A stretch of 64,000 nucleotides of DNA, from NCBI RefSeq assembly GCF_021283305.1, contig NZ_JAJSOK010000004.1, forward strand, positions 1 through 64,000, written 5' to 3'. This document shows positions 19,315-27,102 of the stretch, piece by piece (within the stretch, counting starts at the first letter, position 1; every line of letters begins with the position of its first letter). The notes beneath the pieces are model-generated. The model searched no databases and was not told the DNA's origin. It saw only the letters and a list, made by a program, of their open reading frames with translations. A program made the translations under genes and the position numbers. Source of the stretch: Pseudonocardia kujensis. Lineage in GTDB: Bacteria > Actinomycetota > Actinomycetes > Mycobacteriales > Pseudonocardiaceae.

Positions 19315-19581
19315 GTGGACCCGGAGCAGCCGAGTGCCCGCCAGGTGACCGGAGCGCGGTCGCCGGCGCGCTCGGTCGGGACCCGAACGGGGGGCGGCGC
19401 GGAGGGCGCGCACGCGGTCGGGCTAACGGCCCGTCACGTAACGCACCGACGAGGCCGACAGATAAGCCAAGCGATGACGGAGTACCGGGTGAGACCTCGA
19501 CCTGCAGAAGTCGGGCGCCGAGGCGTCAACGCGACAGCACACGAGGTGCGACGAGGGGGAGACTGCGATGCAGCGCAGTGA
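19315..19581 (+). CDS. Doubtful 88-codon leader ORF, or structured mRNA leader
   Basis: The frame starts with GTG seven bases after a TAAGGT hexamer and ends inside the next gene with a 14-bp overlap. The first 36 codons have G or C in nearly every third position, as in the real genes. From about 19425 codons such as CTA, GTA, CGA, ATA, CAA and AGA appear, which is unlike coding DNA here. The second half is therefore better read as an untranslated leader with short inverted repeats (for example CGGGC/GCCCG around 19417-19431). No known riboswitch was recognised. Arg-rich product, no domain. Confidence 0.25.
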   Translation: MDPEQPSARQVTGARSPARSVGTRTGGGAEGAHAVGLTARHVTHRRGRQISQAMTEYRVRPRPAEVGRRGVNATAHEVRRGGDCDAAQ

Positions 19582-20839
19582 CCGGCGCGGCCAGCGCAGC
19601 GCCGATCCGACCGTGTCCGTGGTGGTGCCCACCCGGAACGAGGCCCGCAACCTGCAGGTGGTGCTGCCCGCGATCGCGGCGGTGCGCCCGGCCGTGCACG
19701 AGGTGATCGTCGTCGACGGCAACTCCGTCGACGGCACGGTCGAGACCGCGCGGCGGGTGCTGCCCTGGGTGCGGATCGTGGAGCAGACCCGCAAGGGCAA
19801 GGGCAACGCGATGGCGTGCGGGTTCGCCGCCGCCACCGGCGACATCATCGTGATGTTCGACGCCGACGGCTCGGCCGACCCGGCGGAGATCCCGGCGTTC
19901 GTGGCGGCGCTGAAGGCCGGTGCGGACTTCGCGAAGGGGAGCCGCTTCACGCGCGGCGGCGGCAGCGACGACATCACACTGCTGCGGAGGACCGGCAACG
20001 CCGGGCTGAACGGCGTGGCCAACGCGCTGTTCGGCACGCGCCACTCGGACCTCTGCTACGGCTACAACGCCTTCTGGGCCGACCTGTTGCCCCTGCTGGA
20101 GCTGCCGGCGGTGGACGCTCCCGCACCGGACGACGGGTCGATGCTCTGGGGGGACGGCTTCGAGATCGAGACCGTGCTCGCCTGCCGGGTCGCCGCGGCC
20201 GGGCTGCGGGTCACGGAGGTCCCCTCCTACGAGCGCGAGCGCCTCTTCGGCGACACCAACCTGCGGACCTTCGCCGACGGCACGCGCGTCCTGCGCACCC
20301 TGGCCGCCGAGCGGCGGCGGGCCAACCAACGCCGCGAGGAGCCACCGGCGGTGACGGCTCCGGCCGCGGCGCGGTACGGCACGCCCCTCGACGGGTCCGC
20401 ACCGAACGGGTACCCGGCGACGAACGGCCACACCGGACCGAACGGGCACGCCGTCCACAGCGGACCCGGAACCGGTGCCCCCACCAACGGGTTCGTCAAC
20501 GGCGGTCACGTGAACGGCGGTCACGTGAACGGCGGGCACGTGAACGGCGGGCACGTGAACGGCGGTCAGGTGAACGGCAACGGGCACGTGAACGGCCGCG
20601 CGCTCGGCAACGCCGACACCCTGCCGGTGCCCCCGACCACCGAGCCGGTCGAGCCGGTCGAGCCGGTCGGTACGGTCGCGCAACCGCCGGCGCCGCCCGC
20701 GGCGACCGCGCCGCCGCGCCCGTCGCCGCGCCCGGGCAACCGTCCGGCGGCGGGGAACGACCGCCCCACGCCCCAGCGCGCCGCGGCGCAGCGTGAGGCG
20801 CTCGACGCGCGTTACGCCCTCGAGGAGGAGGCCTCCTGA
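19568..20839 (+). CDS. Family 2 glycosyltransferase with low-complexity repeat tail
   Basis: 423 residues. Residues 1-255 are a GT2 domain of the dolichol-phosphate-mannose-synthase style: VSVVVPTRNEARNLQVVLP, VVDGNSVDGT, the DxD motif in MFDADGSADP, and YGYNAFW further on. It lacks the C-terminal membrane helices of many relatives. The remaining 165 residues are disordered, with six VNGGH-like steps, EPVEPVEPV and a Pro-rich stretch. GGGGGAGA precedes ATG 19568. Likely substrate is a nucleotide sugar, transferred to a lipid carrier for the polysaccharide. The tail could be a docking or localisation element; nothing shows which. Confidence 0.9.
   Translation: MQRSDRRGQRSADPTVSVVVPTRNEARNLQVVLPAIAAVRPAVHEVIVVDGNSVDGTVETARRVLPWVRIVEQTRKGKGNAMACGFAAATGDIIVMFDADGSADPAEIPAFVAALKAGADFAKGSRFTRGGGSDDITLLRRTGNAGLNGVANALFGTRHSDLCYGYNAFWADLLPLLELPAVDAPAPDDGSMLWGDGFEIETVLACRVAAAGLRVTEVPSYERERLFGDTNLRTFADGTRVLRTLAAERRRANQRREEPPAVTAPAAARYGTPLDGSAPNGYPATNGHTGPNGHAVHSGPGTGAPTNGFVNGGHVNGGHVNGGHVNGGHVNGGQVNGNGHVNGRALGNADTLPVPPTTEPVEPVEPVGTVAQPPAPPAATAPPRPSPRPGNRPAAGNDRPTPQRAAAQREALDARYALEEEAS
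20498..20595 (+). repeat. 15-bp coding tandem repeat (VNGGH)
   Basis: GTGAACGGCGG(T/G)CAC recurs four times without a break, flanked by diverged copies. It encodes VNGGH steps in the glycosyltransferase tail. Such an array can change copy number by slippage in 15-bp steps without breaking the frame. Confidence 0.85.
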
Positions 20840-20860
20840 GGGGTCGCCTCCTGCGGATCA

Positions 20861-20892
20861 CCGGCGCCCGGCATACTCCTGACGGGCGCCGG
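20861..20892 (+). terminator. Hairpin after the GT2 gene, possible terminator or attenuator
   Basis: CCGGCGCCCG (20861-20870) and CGGGCGCCGG (20883-20892) form a 10-bp stem with a 12-base loop, 22 bases after the stop. The 3' arm can instead pair with CCGGCGCC at 20900-20907, so two mutually exclusive hairpins exist. There is no T-run. Confidence 0.5.
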
Positions 20893-21041
20893 GGTCCGTC
20901 CGGCGCCGGTCGGCGTGCGGCGGTCCCGCCGCGCAGCGCGGTGCCGGGCAGCCCGGCGACCGGCGCGGTGAGCAGTGCGGTGTCCAGCACGGGAACGGTG
21001 TCGACCACGGACGACGTCCGGCGAGGGAACGGAGTGACGCG

Positions 21042-21419
21042 GTGAGCATGCCCTCCGCGGCCGAGCTGACGCGCGCCCGCACCGCGCGCCGCGGCGTCGC
21101 GCTGATGCTCGTCGTCGCCGGCCTCGCCGCCTGCGTCCTGAGCCTGCTCGACGTCACCGGCGGCGCCGCGGGCGACTTCCGCCTCTTCATCACGATCGGC
21201 TTCCTGCTGCTGGGCCCCGGCTGGTCCGCGGCGGGCTTCCTGCGCCGCGCGCCCGCGGCGCACGTCTGGCTGCTGACCCTCGGCGTCGGCGTGGCCACCA
21301 CGCTGCTCGCCGCGCAGATCATGGTCAGCGCCGTCTGGTGGCACCCCGACCTCATGCTCTACATCGTCACCGCGATCAGCATCCCGTTCCTGCTCCGGCA
21401 CGCGGTGGTCGCCCAGTGA
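21042..21419 (+). CDS. Small integral membrane protein of the polysaccharide locus
   Basis: 125 residues with four predicted membrane helices (about 20-38, 45-64, 72-92 and 99-119) and no recognised family. The short cytoplasmic N-terminus (SAAELTRARTARR) is basic. GTG 21042 is preceded by ACGGAG at seven bases; ATG 21048 is the alternative. The stop overlaps the GTG of the large membrane protein (GTGA), and that gene in turn overlaps a third membrane gene, so the three are one translational unit and probably one membrane complex. A role in export or polymerisation is inference from context. Confidence 0.82.
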   Translation: MSMPSAAELTRARTARRGVALMLVVAGLAACVLSLLDVTGGAAGDFRLFITIGFLLLGPGWSAAGFLRRAPAAHVWLLTLGVGVATTLLAAQIMVSAVWWHPDLMLYIVTAISIPFLLRHAVVAQ

Positions 21420-23503
21420 CCACCCAGGACACCCGCCGGGGTGCCCGCGACGGCGGTGCCCCGGGCGAGGGCGCCGGCCGCGCCGGGGACCCCACCGGTG
21501 GTAGCGCCGGCCCCGACGCGCAGGAGAGCGTCCGGAGCGATCCCGAGGCCACGCAGGTCCTCCGGCCCGTCGGCCCGCCCCTCGGGAACGGCACGGACGG
21601 CACCGACCCGCCCACCGCGGCGATCCCGGTCGTCCCGCCGACCGCACCGCCGGCGGACGCCGCACCACCGACCGACCTGTCGTGGTACGCGCGGAACCGG
21701 ACCGTGATCGACCGCTGGCTCTCGCCGGCGCTGGCGCTGCTGGCGCTGGCCATGCTGCCGCTCGCGGTGGTCACCACCGACCTGGGGGCGCTCGACGGCT
21801 GGGGTCTGGCCAAGGTGCTCGGCATCCCCGGCTGGCTGGCCCTGCTGTTCGCGATCGGCTCCTGCCTCTCCGAGCTCTACGCCCGGCGCCCGCGCATCCC
21901 GATGCTCGGCACCGCGACCGGGGTCCTGATCCTGTGCTCGACCGGCCTGCCGTCGGTCGTCGAGCCGGCCGCGCGGTTCGGCACGGCCTGGACGATCACC
22001 GGCTTCGTCGACGCGGTGGCGGTCGCCAACGGCGTCCCGCCCCAGGGCCTCGACGCCCGGTTCTCCTGGCCCGCGTTCTTCGCCCAGTGGGCGTGGTTCC
22101 GCCAGGCCGGGGGCGCCGACCAGCTCGACGAGGTGCTGCGCTGGTTCCCGCCCGCCGTCGTCACGGTGTGGGCGATCGGCATCTACGCGCTGGCCCGCTC
22201 GATGCTGGGCGGCACCCGTGCCCCGTGGGCCGCGGCCTGGCTGTTCGTCGGCCTGAACTGGATCGAGCAGGACTACTTCTCGCCGCAGGCCACGGGCATC
22301 TGCCTGCTGCTCACGGTGCTGACCTTCGCGCTCGGCCCGCTGGCCACCCGCCGGACCGACCCGAGCGGCGTGCCGGGTTGGCCGGCCCCGCACCGCGGCG
22401 CGAAACGCCTGCCGCTCCTGCACCGCTGGCTCGTCTCGGGCATGACGCCGCCGAACCGGCCGACCCTGCCCCCGCGGCAGCTGCTGCTGGTCTACTTCTG
22501 CGCGGCACTGTGCATCCTCGCGGTGATCCCGGCGCACCAGCTCACCCCGTTCGCGATCCTCGGCCAGCTGTTCCTGCTGGCCGTCGTCGGCCGTTACCGG
22601 GGCCGCGGCCTCGTGCTGATCGGCGTCATCGGCGTCGTCCTGTTCATCCTGATCGCCGCCCGCTCCATCTGGATGAACCAGATCACGCTGTTCATCGGCA
22701 CCGGTGACACGGGCGCCGCGCTGCAGGAGGGCGTGGCCGACCGGCTGACCGGCGACCTGGGCCAGATCGTCGTCAAGTACGGGCGCGTCCTCGTCGCGGG
22801 CTTCTCCTACCTGTTGGGCGGGGTGGGCGCCTGGGTCTACTGGCGACGCCGGCGGGACCTCGTGCCGATCGGGCTCGCCGCGGTGCCGATGGCGTTCGCG
22901 GCGCAGGGCTACGGCAGCGAGGGCTTCCTGCGGATCGTGCTGTTCGGCCTGCCGATCCTCACCATCCTCGGCGCGGACTTCCTGCGCTGGACGGTGCGCA
23001 AGCGGTCGTGGATGCGTCCGGTGCTGGCCGTCGGCATGGTCGGGCTGTTCGGCACGCTGGTGTTCCTGCGCGGGGGCAACGACTCCTACCAGGTCGTCTA
23101 CCCCGAGGACGCCGCGATGTACCGGTCGGTCGTGGCGACGACCCCGCCCGGGCAGAACGTCATCCCGCTCTCCGACCCCGGCCCGTTCGCGATCGAGGGC
23201 CTCACGCTCTTCGGGCGCGGCGGCGGCGTGCCGGGCTGCGGCCGGATCGGCGTCTCGGACGACCCCCTCGGCTGCACCGACAAGGTCGCCCCCGACGTGA
23301 TCGTGAACTTCGGGTCGATCGAGGCCCAGGGCGAGTTCCTCTACGACAAGCCGCCCCACTGGTCGCTGGACTACGCGAACACCCTGGTCCACCAGGGCAA
23401 GTACTACTTCTGGTACCAGAGCCAGGACGACCCGTACGACTACGTGCTGCGCAAGGTCGGGGCGCCCGTGCTCCCCGGCGGCACGGCGGGGAGGGCCGGA
23501 TGA
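21416..23503 (+). CDS. Polytopic membrane protein, possible GT-C glycosyltransferase or polymerase
   Basis: 695 residues. A Pro/Ala/Asp-rich cytoplasmic region (1-80) is followed by about 11-12 membrane helices. A striking loop reads LNWIEQDYFSPQATG (near 280-295), with acidic residues where GT-C enzymes carry catalytic Asp/Glu. After the last helix comes a soluble domain of about 150 residues (YQVVYPEDAAMYRS to YDYVLRKVGAP) that should face outside. Size and topology fit either a lipid-linked-sugar GT-C transferase or the Wzy-like polymerase of this locus, for which no other candidate is present. I do not recognise the exact family. Overlaps both neighbours. Confidence 0.78.
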   Translation: MTTQDTRRGARDGGAPGEGAGRAGDPTGGSAGPDAQESVRSDPEATQVLRPVGPPLGNGTDGTDPPTAAIPVVPPTAPPADAAPPTDLSWYARNRTVIDRWLSPALALLALAMLPLAVVTTDLGALDGWGLAKVLGIPGWLALLFAIGSCLSELYARRPRIPMLGTATGVLILCSTGLPSVVEPAARFGTAWTITGFVDAVAVANGVPPQGLDARFSWPAFFAQWAWFRQAGGADQLDEVLRWFPPAVVTVWAIGIYALARSMLGGTRAPWAAAWLFVGLNWIEQDYFSPQATGICLLLTVLTFALGPLATRRTDPSGVPGWPAPHRGAKRLPLLHRWLVSGMTPPNRPTLPPRQLLLVYFCAALCILAVIPAHQLTPFAILGQLFLLAVVGRYRGRGLVLIGVIGVVLFILIAARSIWMNQITLFIGTGDTGAALQEGVADRLTGDLGQIVVKYGRVLVAGFSYLLGGVGAWVYWRRRRDLVPIGLAAVPMAFAAQGYGSEGFLRIVLFGLPILTILGADFLRWTVRKRSWMRPVLAVGMVGLFGTLVFLRGGNDSYQVVYPEDAAMYRSVVATTPPGQNVIPLSDPGPFAIEGLTLFGRGGGVPGCGRIGVSDDPLGCTDKVAPDVIVNFGSIEAQGEFLYDKPPHWSLDYANTLVHQGKYYFWYQSQDDPYDYVLRKVGAPVLPGGTAGRAG

Positions 23504-23859
23504 CGATCGACCCGGCCTTCGACAAGTGGGTCTGGCTGTCCTTCCTCGGCCTGCTCGCCGTGCTCGGCATTCGCGCCTGGGTGGTGGAGAGCAGCCGGGG
23601 GCGGCTCGAGCGCACGCCCACCCGCGTCCGGGCCCTCACGGTGGCGTCGGTGTGCGTCGTCGCGGTCGTCGTCGCGCTGCTCACCGTCCAGGGTGGACGG
23701 CAGGTCGTCCACTCCGTCCTCACCCGCACGGACCCGGTCACCGGGCTCCCGCTCGACGAGCCGCAGCGGCCCGCGCCGGCCGCGGCGGACCCGAACGCTC
23801 CCGCGGCCCCCGACCCGCACGCCAACCCGAACGCGCCCGCGGCGGGTGCCGGGCCCTGA
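23500..23859 (+). CDS. Small membrane protein with Pro/Ala-rich tail
   Basis: 119 residues. Two hydrophobic segments (about 11-27 and 46-65) are separated by a short basic stretch; the rest is a Pro/Ala/Asn tail (PNAPAAPDPHANPNAPAAG). ATG 23500 overlaps the stop of the large membrane protein (ATGA), which defines the start and implies coupled translation. No family recognised. By position it is likely an accessory subunit of the large membrane protein. Confidence 0.75.
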   Translation: MTIDPAFDKWVWLSFLGLLAVLGIRAWVVESSRGRLERTPTRVRALTVASVCVVAVVVALLTVQGGRQVVHSVLTRTDPVTGLPLDEPQRPAPAAADPNAPAAPDPHANPNAPAAGAGP

Positions 23860-23888
23860 CCCGGTCAGGGCCGCGGATTTCACCGCGA

Positions 23889-23894
23889 TATCGT
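23889..23894 (+). promoter_or_regulatory. Candidate -10 (TATCGT) of the GMC oxidoreductase gene
   Basis: TATCGT in the 130-bp gap would start a transcript near 23902 with a leader of about 88 bases. Confidence 0.3.
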
Positions 23895-23989
23895 GACCGC
23901 CGCTGCGGGGTGGCGACCGGGGTCGGTCCGGTCCGCCGCGACGCGGGGGGCCAGGCACGCAGCGTTCCCAGAGGAGGGCTCAACACCTC

Positions 23990-25693
23990 ATGTCGGACAA
24001 GGTCTACGACTTCGTCGTGGTCGGCGGCGGTGCGGCCGGGTGCGTCCTGGCCAACCGGCTCAGCGCCGACCCCGCCCACCGGGTGCTCCTTCTCGAGGCC
24101 GGGAAATCGGACCCGTTCTGGGACGTGTTCACCCACATGCCGGCGGCGATGGGCCTCGCGATCGCCAGCAAGAGCCACAACTGGCACTACGTCTCCGAGC
24201 CCGAGCCGTACATGCAGAACCGGCGCATGGACCTGCCGCGCGGCAAGCTGCTCGGCGGTTCCGGCTCGATCAACGCCATGACCTACGTCCGGGGCCACCC
24301 GGCGAACTTCGACCAGTGGGCCAAGGTCGTCGGGGACGAGGCCTGGGACTTCGCGCACGTCCTGCCGTACTTCAAGAAGATCGAGGACTCGCTGACCTTC
24401 GGGGGCAACGAGTACCGCGGCCGCGGCGGCCTGCAGACCGTCGAGCGGGCGCCGGCCGACCACCCGCTGTTCGCGCTGTTCTTCGAGGCCGCGCAGCAGG
24501 CCGGGTACAACCTCACCGCCGACCTCAACGGCGCGGTGCAGGAGGGCTTCGCCGCGTTCGACCGCAACATCCGACGGGGCCGGCGCCAGTCGTCGTCGCA
24601 GGCCTACCTGCACCCGGTGATGGGGCGGCCGAACCTCGAGGTCCGCACCCGCGCGCTGGCCACGCAGATCGTGTTCTCCGGGACGCGCGCGGTCGGGGTG
24701 ACCTTCCGGGCGGGAGGCGGCCGCGAGGAGATCGTCCGGGCCAAGGAGATCATCCTGTCCGGCGGTGCCTTCAACAGCCCGCAGCTGCTGCAGCTCTCCG
24801 GCGTCGGCCGGGCCGAGGAACTCGCCGCCGTCGGGGTCTCGCCGGTGCACGACCTGCGCGGCGTCGGGCACAACCTCGAGGACCACCTGGCCGTCCAGGT
24901 CCAGCACCGGTGCACCCAGCCCATCTCGATGGTGCACATGAAGGACAAGAAGAACTGGCCGCTCATGGGTCTGCAGTGGCTCGCCGGCCGCGGCCCGGCG
25001 GGCAGCAACCTCTTCGAGGCCGCGGGCTTCATCCGCAGCAACGAGGACATGGAGTTCCCGGACGTCATCGTCGGGTTCGCGCCCATGGCGATGGCCTTCG
25101 ACGAGAAGCGGATCGTGGAGGGGCACGGCTACCAGGTGCACGTCGGCACCATGGCGGCGCGCTCCCGCGGCAGCGTCACGCTGCGCTCGGCGGACCCGAC
25201 CGCGCACCCGCGGATCATCTTCAACTACCTGGACAACCAGCGGGACCGTGACGACTGGGTCAAGGCGATCCGGATCGCGCGCGACATCATGGCCCAGCCG
25301 GCCTTCTCGGGGGTGGACGGCGGGGAGGTCGTCCCCGGACCCGAGTTCCAGACGGACGAGGAGATCCTCGACTGGATCTCGCACACCGCGCAGACCGGGC
25401 TGCACCCCACCGGCAGCGCCCGCATGGGCCGCACGGACGACGACGTCGTCGACCCGTCCACGCTGCGGGTGCACGGTGTGGAGGGGCTGCGGGTGGTCGA
25501 CGCGTCGATCTTCCCGACGGTCACCAACACCCAGACCTACGCCCCCACGCTGATGGTGGCCGAGAAGGCGTCGGACATGATCCTCGGCAACACGCCCCTG
25601 GAGCCGGTGCGCCTGGCCCGGCCGCAGGTCGTCTCGCAGGCGCGACCGGCCGCGGCCTCGGAGGACGTGGTGGCGCCGGCCGGTCAGGCCTGA
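23990..25693 (+). CDS. GMC-family FAD oxidoreductase
   Basis: 567 residues, choline-dehydrogenase-like. The FAD site VVGGGAAGCVLANRLS is at 10-25, the GMC signature (RGKLLGGSGSINAMTYVRG) at about 84-102, and the C-terminal catalytic pair is His472 (LHPTGSARMG) and Asn513 (VTNTQTYAP). It oxidises an alcohol, with an unknown acceptor. Finding it inside a glycan locus is unusual. GMC enzymes also occur in mycofactocin clusters (MftG), but none of the mycofactocin peptide or maturase genes are here, so a sugar or polyol substrate is more likely. The AGGAGGG ribosome site is 12 bases from the ATG, longer than normal. Confidence 0.93.
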   Translation: MSDKVYDFVVVGGGAAGCVLANRLSADPAHRVLLLEAGKSDPFWDVFTHMPAAMGLAIASKSHNWHYVSEPEPYMQNRRMDLPRGKLLGGSGSINAMTYVRGHPANFDQWAKVVGDEAWDFAHVLPYFKKIEDSLTFGGNEYRGRGGLQTVERAPADHPLFALFFEAAQQAGYNLTADLNGAVQEGFAAFDRNIRRGRRQSSSQAYLHPVMGRPNLEVRTRALATQIVFSGTRAVGVTFRAGGGREEIVRAKEIILSGGAFNSPQLLQLSGVGRAEELAAVGVSPVHDLRGVGHNLEDHLAVQVQHRCTQPISMVHMKDKKNWPLMGLQWLAGRGPAGSNLFEAAGFIRSNEDMEFPDVIVGFAPMAMAFDEKRIVEGHGYQVHVGTMAARSRGSVTLRSADPTAHPRIIFNYLDNQRDRDDWVKAIRIARDIMAQPAFSGVDGGEVVPGPEFQTDEEILDWISHTAQTGLHPTGSARMGRTDDDVVDPSTLRVHGVEGLRVVDASIFPTVTNTQTYAPTLMVAEKASDMILGNTPLEPVRLARPQVVSQARPAAASEDVVAPAGQA

Positions 25694-25750
25694 GCGGAGC
25701 CACGGGCCCGGTGCGCGCCGCGCGCCGTCGACGAACCACGGAGGAGAAGC

Positions 25751-27001
25751 ATGGAGCTGCCGGGGCGGGCGCCGGCCTGGGTCGGCCGGGTCGAGCGGCG
25801 GACCGACGGGTCGGACGCGCTGGACCTGTCGGTGGACCCCCGTTACCTGGCGGCCCGGCTGCTGGTCACCGCGGGCGGGATACCCGCCGGGCTGATCTCG
25901 GTGGGGCTGGTCGGGGGCCGCGCGACGACGTCGACGGTCCGTGCCGCGATCGAGGCGCAGCTGGGTCCGGACACGGGGGAGGACCAGTCGTTGCCGCCCT
26001 CGGACGAGCCGCTCACCGTCGTGATCGCGACTCGCGGCCGGGCCGAGAGCCTGCGGACCAGCATCGCCGCCGTGGTGGCGGGTGACCACCCGGCCGTCAC
26101 CGTGGTCGTGGTCGACAACGACCCGCCGGACGAGAGCACCCGGCTGGTCGCCGAGGAGTTCGCCGACCGTGGCGTGGTCTACGTCCGGGAGCGGCGCCGC
26201 GGCCTGTCCGTCGGCCGCAACCGCGGGCTGCGCGAGGCGGTCACCCGGCTCGTCGCGTTCACCGACGACGACACCGAGGTCGACCGGCAGTGGGCGAGCC
26301 GCATCGCCGCCGTGTTCGCCGCCGAGCCGGACCTGGCCTGCGTGAGCGGGCCGGTGATCGGTGCCCGGCTGGACACCGAGGAGCAGCTGGCCGCCGAGCG
26401 CGCCCTCGTCTGGAACCGGGGCTTCGAGGCGCGCCGCTACTCGCTGAGCCACCCGCCGGAGGACTCCGCGATCTTCCCGTTCTCGCCCGGGCTGTTCGGG
26501 ATCGGCGCGAACTTCGCCGTCCGCGCCGACATCGCGCGCGCAGTCGGCGGGTTCGACGAGGCGCTCGGCGCCGGCGCCCCGACCCGCGGCGGCGAGGACT
26601 GCGAGTTCATGGTGCGGCTGGTGCTGGCCGGCCACCTGGTCGGCTACGACCCGGGCGCGTTCGTGTGGCACCACCACCGGGCGTCGCCGGAGGAGCTGCG
26701 CAGCCAGCTGCGCGGCTACTCGATGGGTCTGGGCGCCTTCCTCACCAAGATCGCCCTGGACCCGCGCGCCGGGGCCATGGCCGCCCGGCGCCTCCCGGCC
26801 GCGGTGGCGCAGTTCCGGCAGATCGGGGCGCGCGAGTCCACCGCGGGCGAGGGCGTGGCCGCCGGCAGCCTGGGGGAGCGGCTGGCGTGGATCGTCGACG
26901 GCGGCTCGGCCTACGTCCGCGGGCGCCGCGCGACCCGGCGGGTCGGCGGCCGGGTGCCCCGGCTGTCCCCGCTGAACTCCCACGTCACGTCCGACCGCTG
27001 A
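25751..27001 (+). CDS. Family 2 glycosyltransferase
   Basis: 416 residues. A novel N-terminal part (1-85, DLSVDPRYLAARLLVTAGG) precedes a GT2 domain: TVVIATRGRAESLRTSI, VVDNDPPDES, and the metal site FTDDDTEVDRQW (about 175-186). GGEDCEFMVRLVLAG and VWHHHRAS near 290-315 are the usual acceptor-side motifs. The 85-residue extension resembles the N-terminal part of other actinobacterial GT2 enzymes from glycan loci. GGAGGAGAAGC precedes the ATG. It lies 57 bp after the GMC gene and before GH16, in the same direction, so the three are probably co-transcribed. Confidence 0.9.
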   Translation: MELPGRAPAWVGRVERRTDGSDALDLSVDPRYLAARLLVTAGGIPAGLISVGLVGGRATTSTVRAAIEAQLGPDTGEDQSLPPSDEPLTVVIATRGRAESLRTSIAAVVAGDHPAVTVVVVDNDPPDESTRLVAEEFADRGVVYVRERRRGLSVGRNRGLREAVTRLVAFTDDDTEVDRQWASRIAAVFAAEPDLACVSGPVIGARLDTEEQLAAERALVWNRGFEARRYSLSHPPEDSAIFPFSPGLFGIGANFAVRADIARAVGGFDEALGAGAPTRGGEDCEFMVRLVLAGHLVGYDPGAFVWHHHRASPEELRSQLRGYSMGLGAFLTKIALDPRAGAMAARRLPAAVAQFRQIGARESTAGEGVAAGSLGERLAWIVDGGSAYVRGRRATRRVGGRVPRLSPLNSHVTSDR

Positions 27002-27041
27002 GGTCGTTGGACTCGGTGACGGGGGCGTCGGCGGGGTGTCC

Positions 27042-27047
27042 TAGGCT
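27042..27047 (+). promoter_or_regulatory. Candidate -10 (TAGGCT) of the GH16 gene
   Basis: TAGGCT lies 55 bp before GTG 27103. The transcript would have a leader of about 49 bases with a normal GAGGAG ribosome site. Confidence 0.4.
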
Positions 27048-27102
27048 CGCGGCCTGTCCAGTTTGTCCGATCTGAGTCGTTCGATGTGACCGAGGAGTCC
27101 GA

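Noticed and set aside
19315..19581. A confident protein-coding call for the 88-codon frame
   Set aside because: Codon use breaks down in its second half and it overlaps the next gene. It is kept only as a low-confidence leader feature.
23990..27001. Mycofactocin cluster (GMC oxidoreductase plus glycosyltransferase)
   Set aside because: No precursor peptide, radical SAM maturase or other mft gene is present, and the surroundings are those of a polysaccharide locus.
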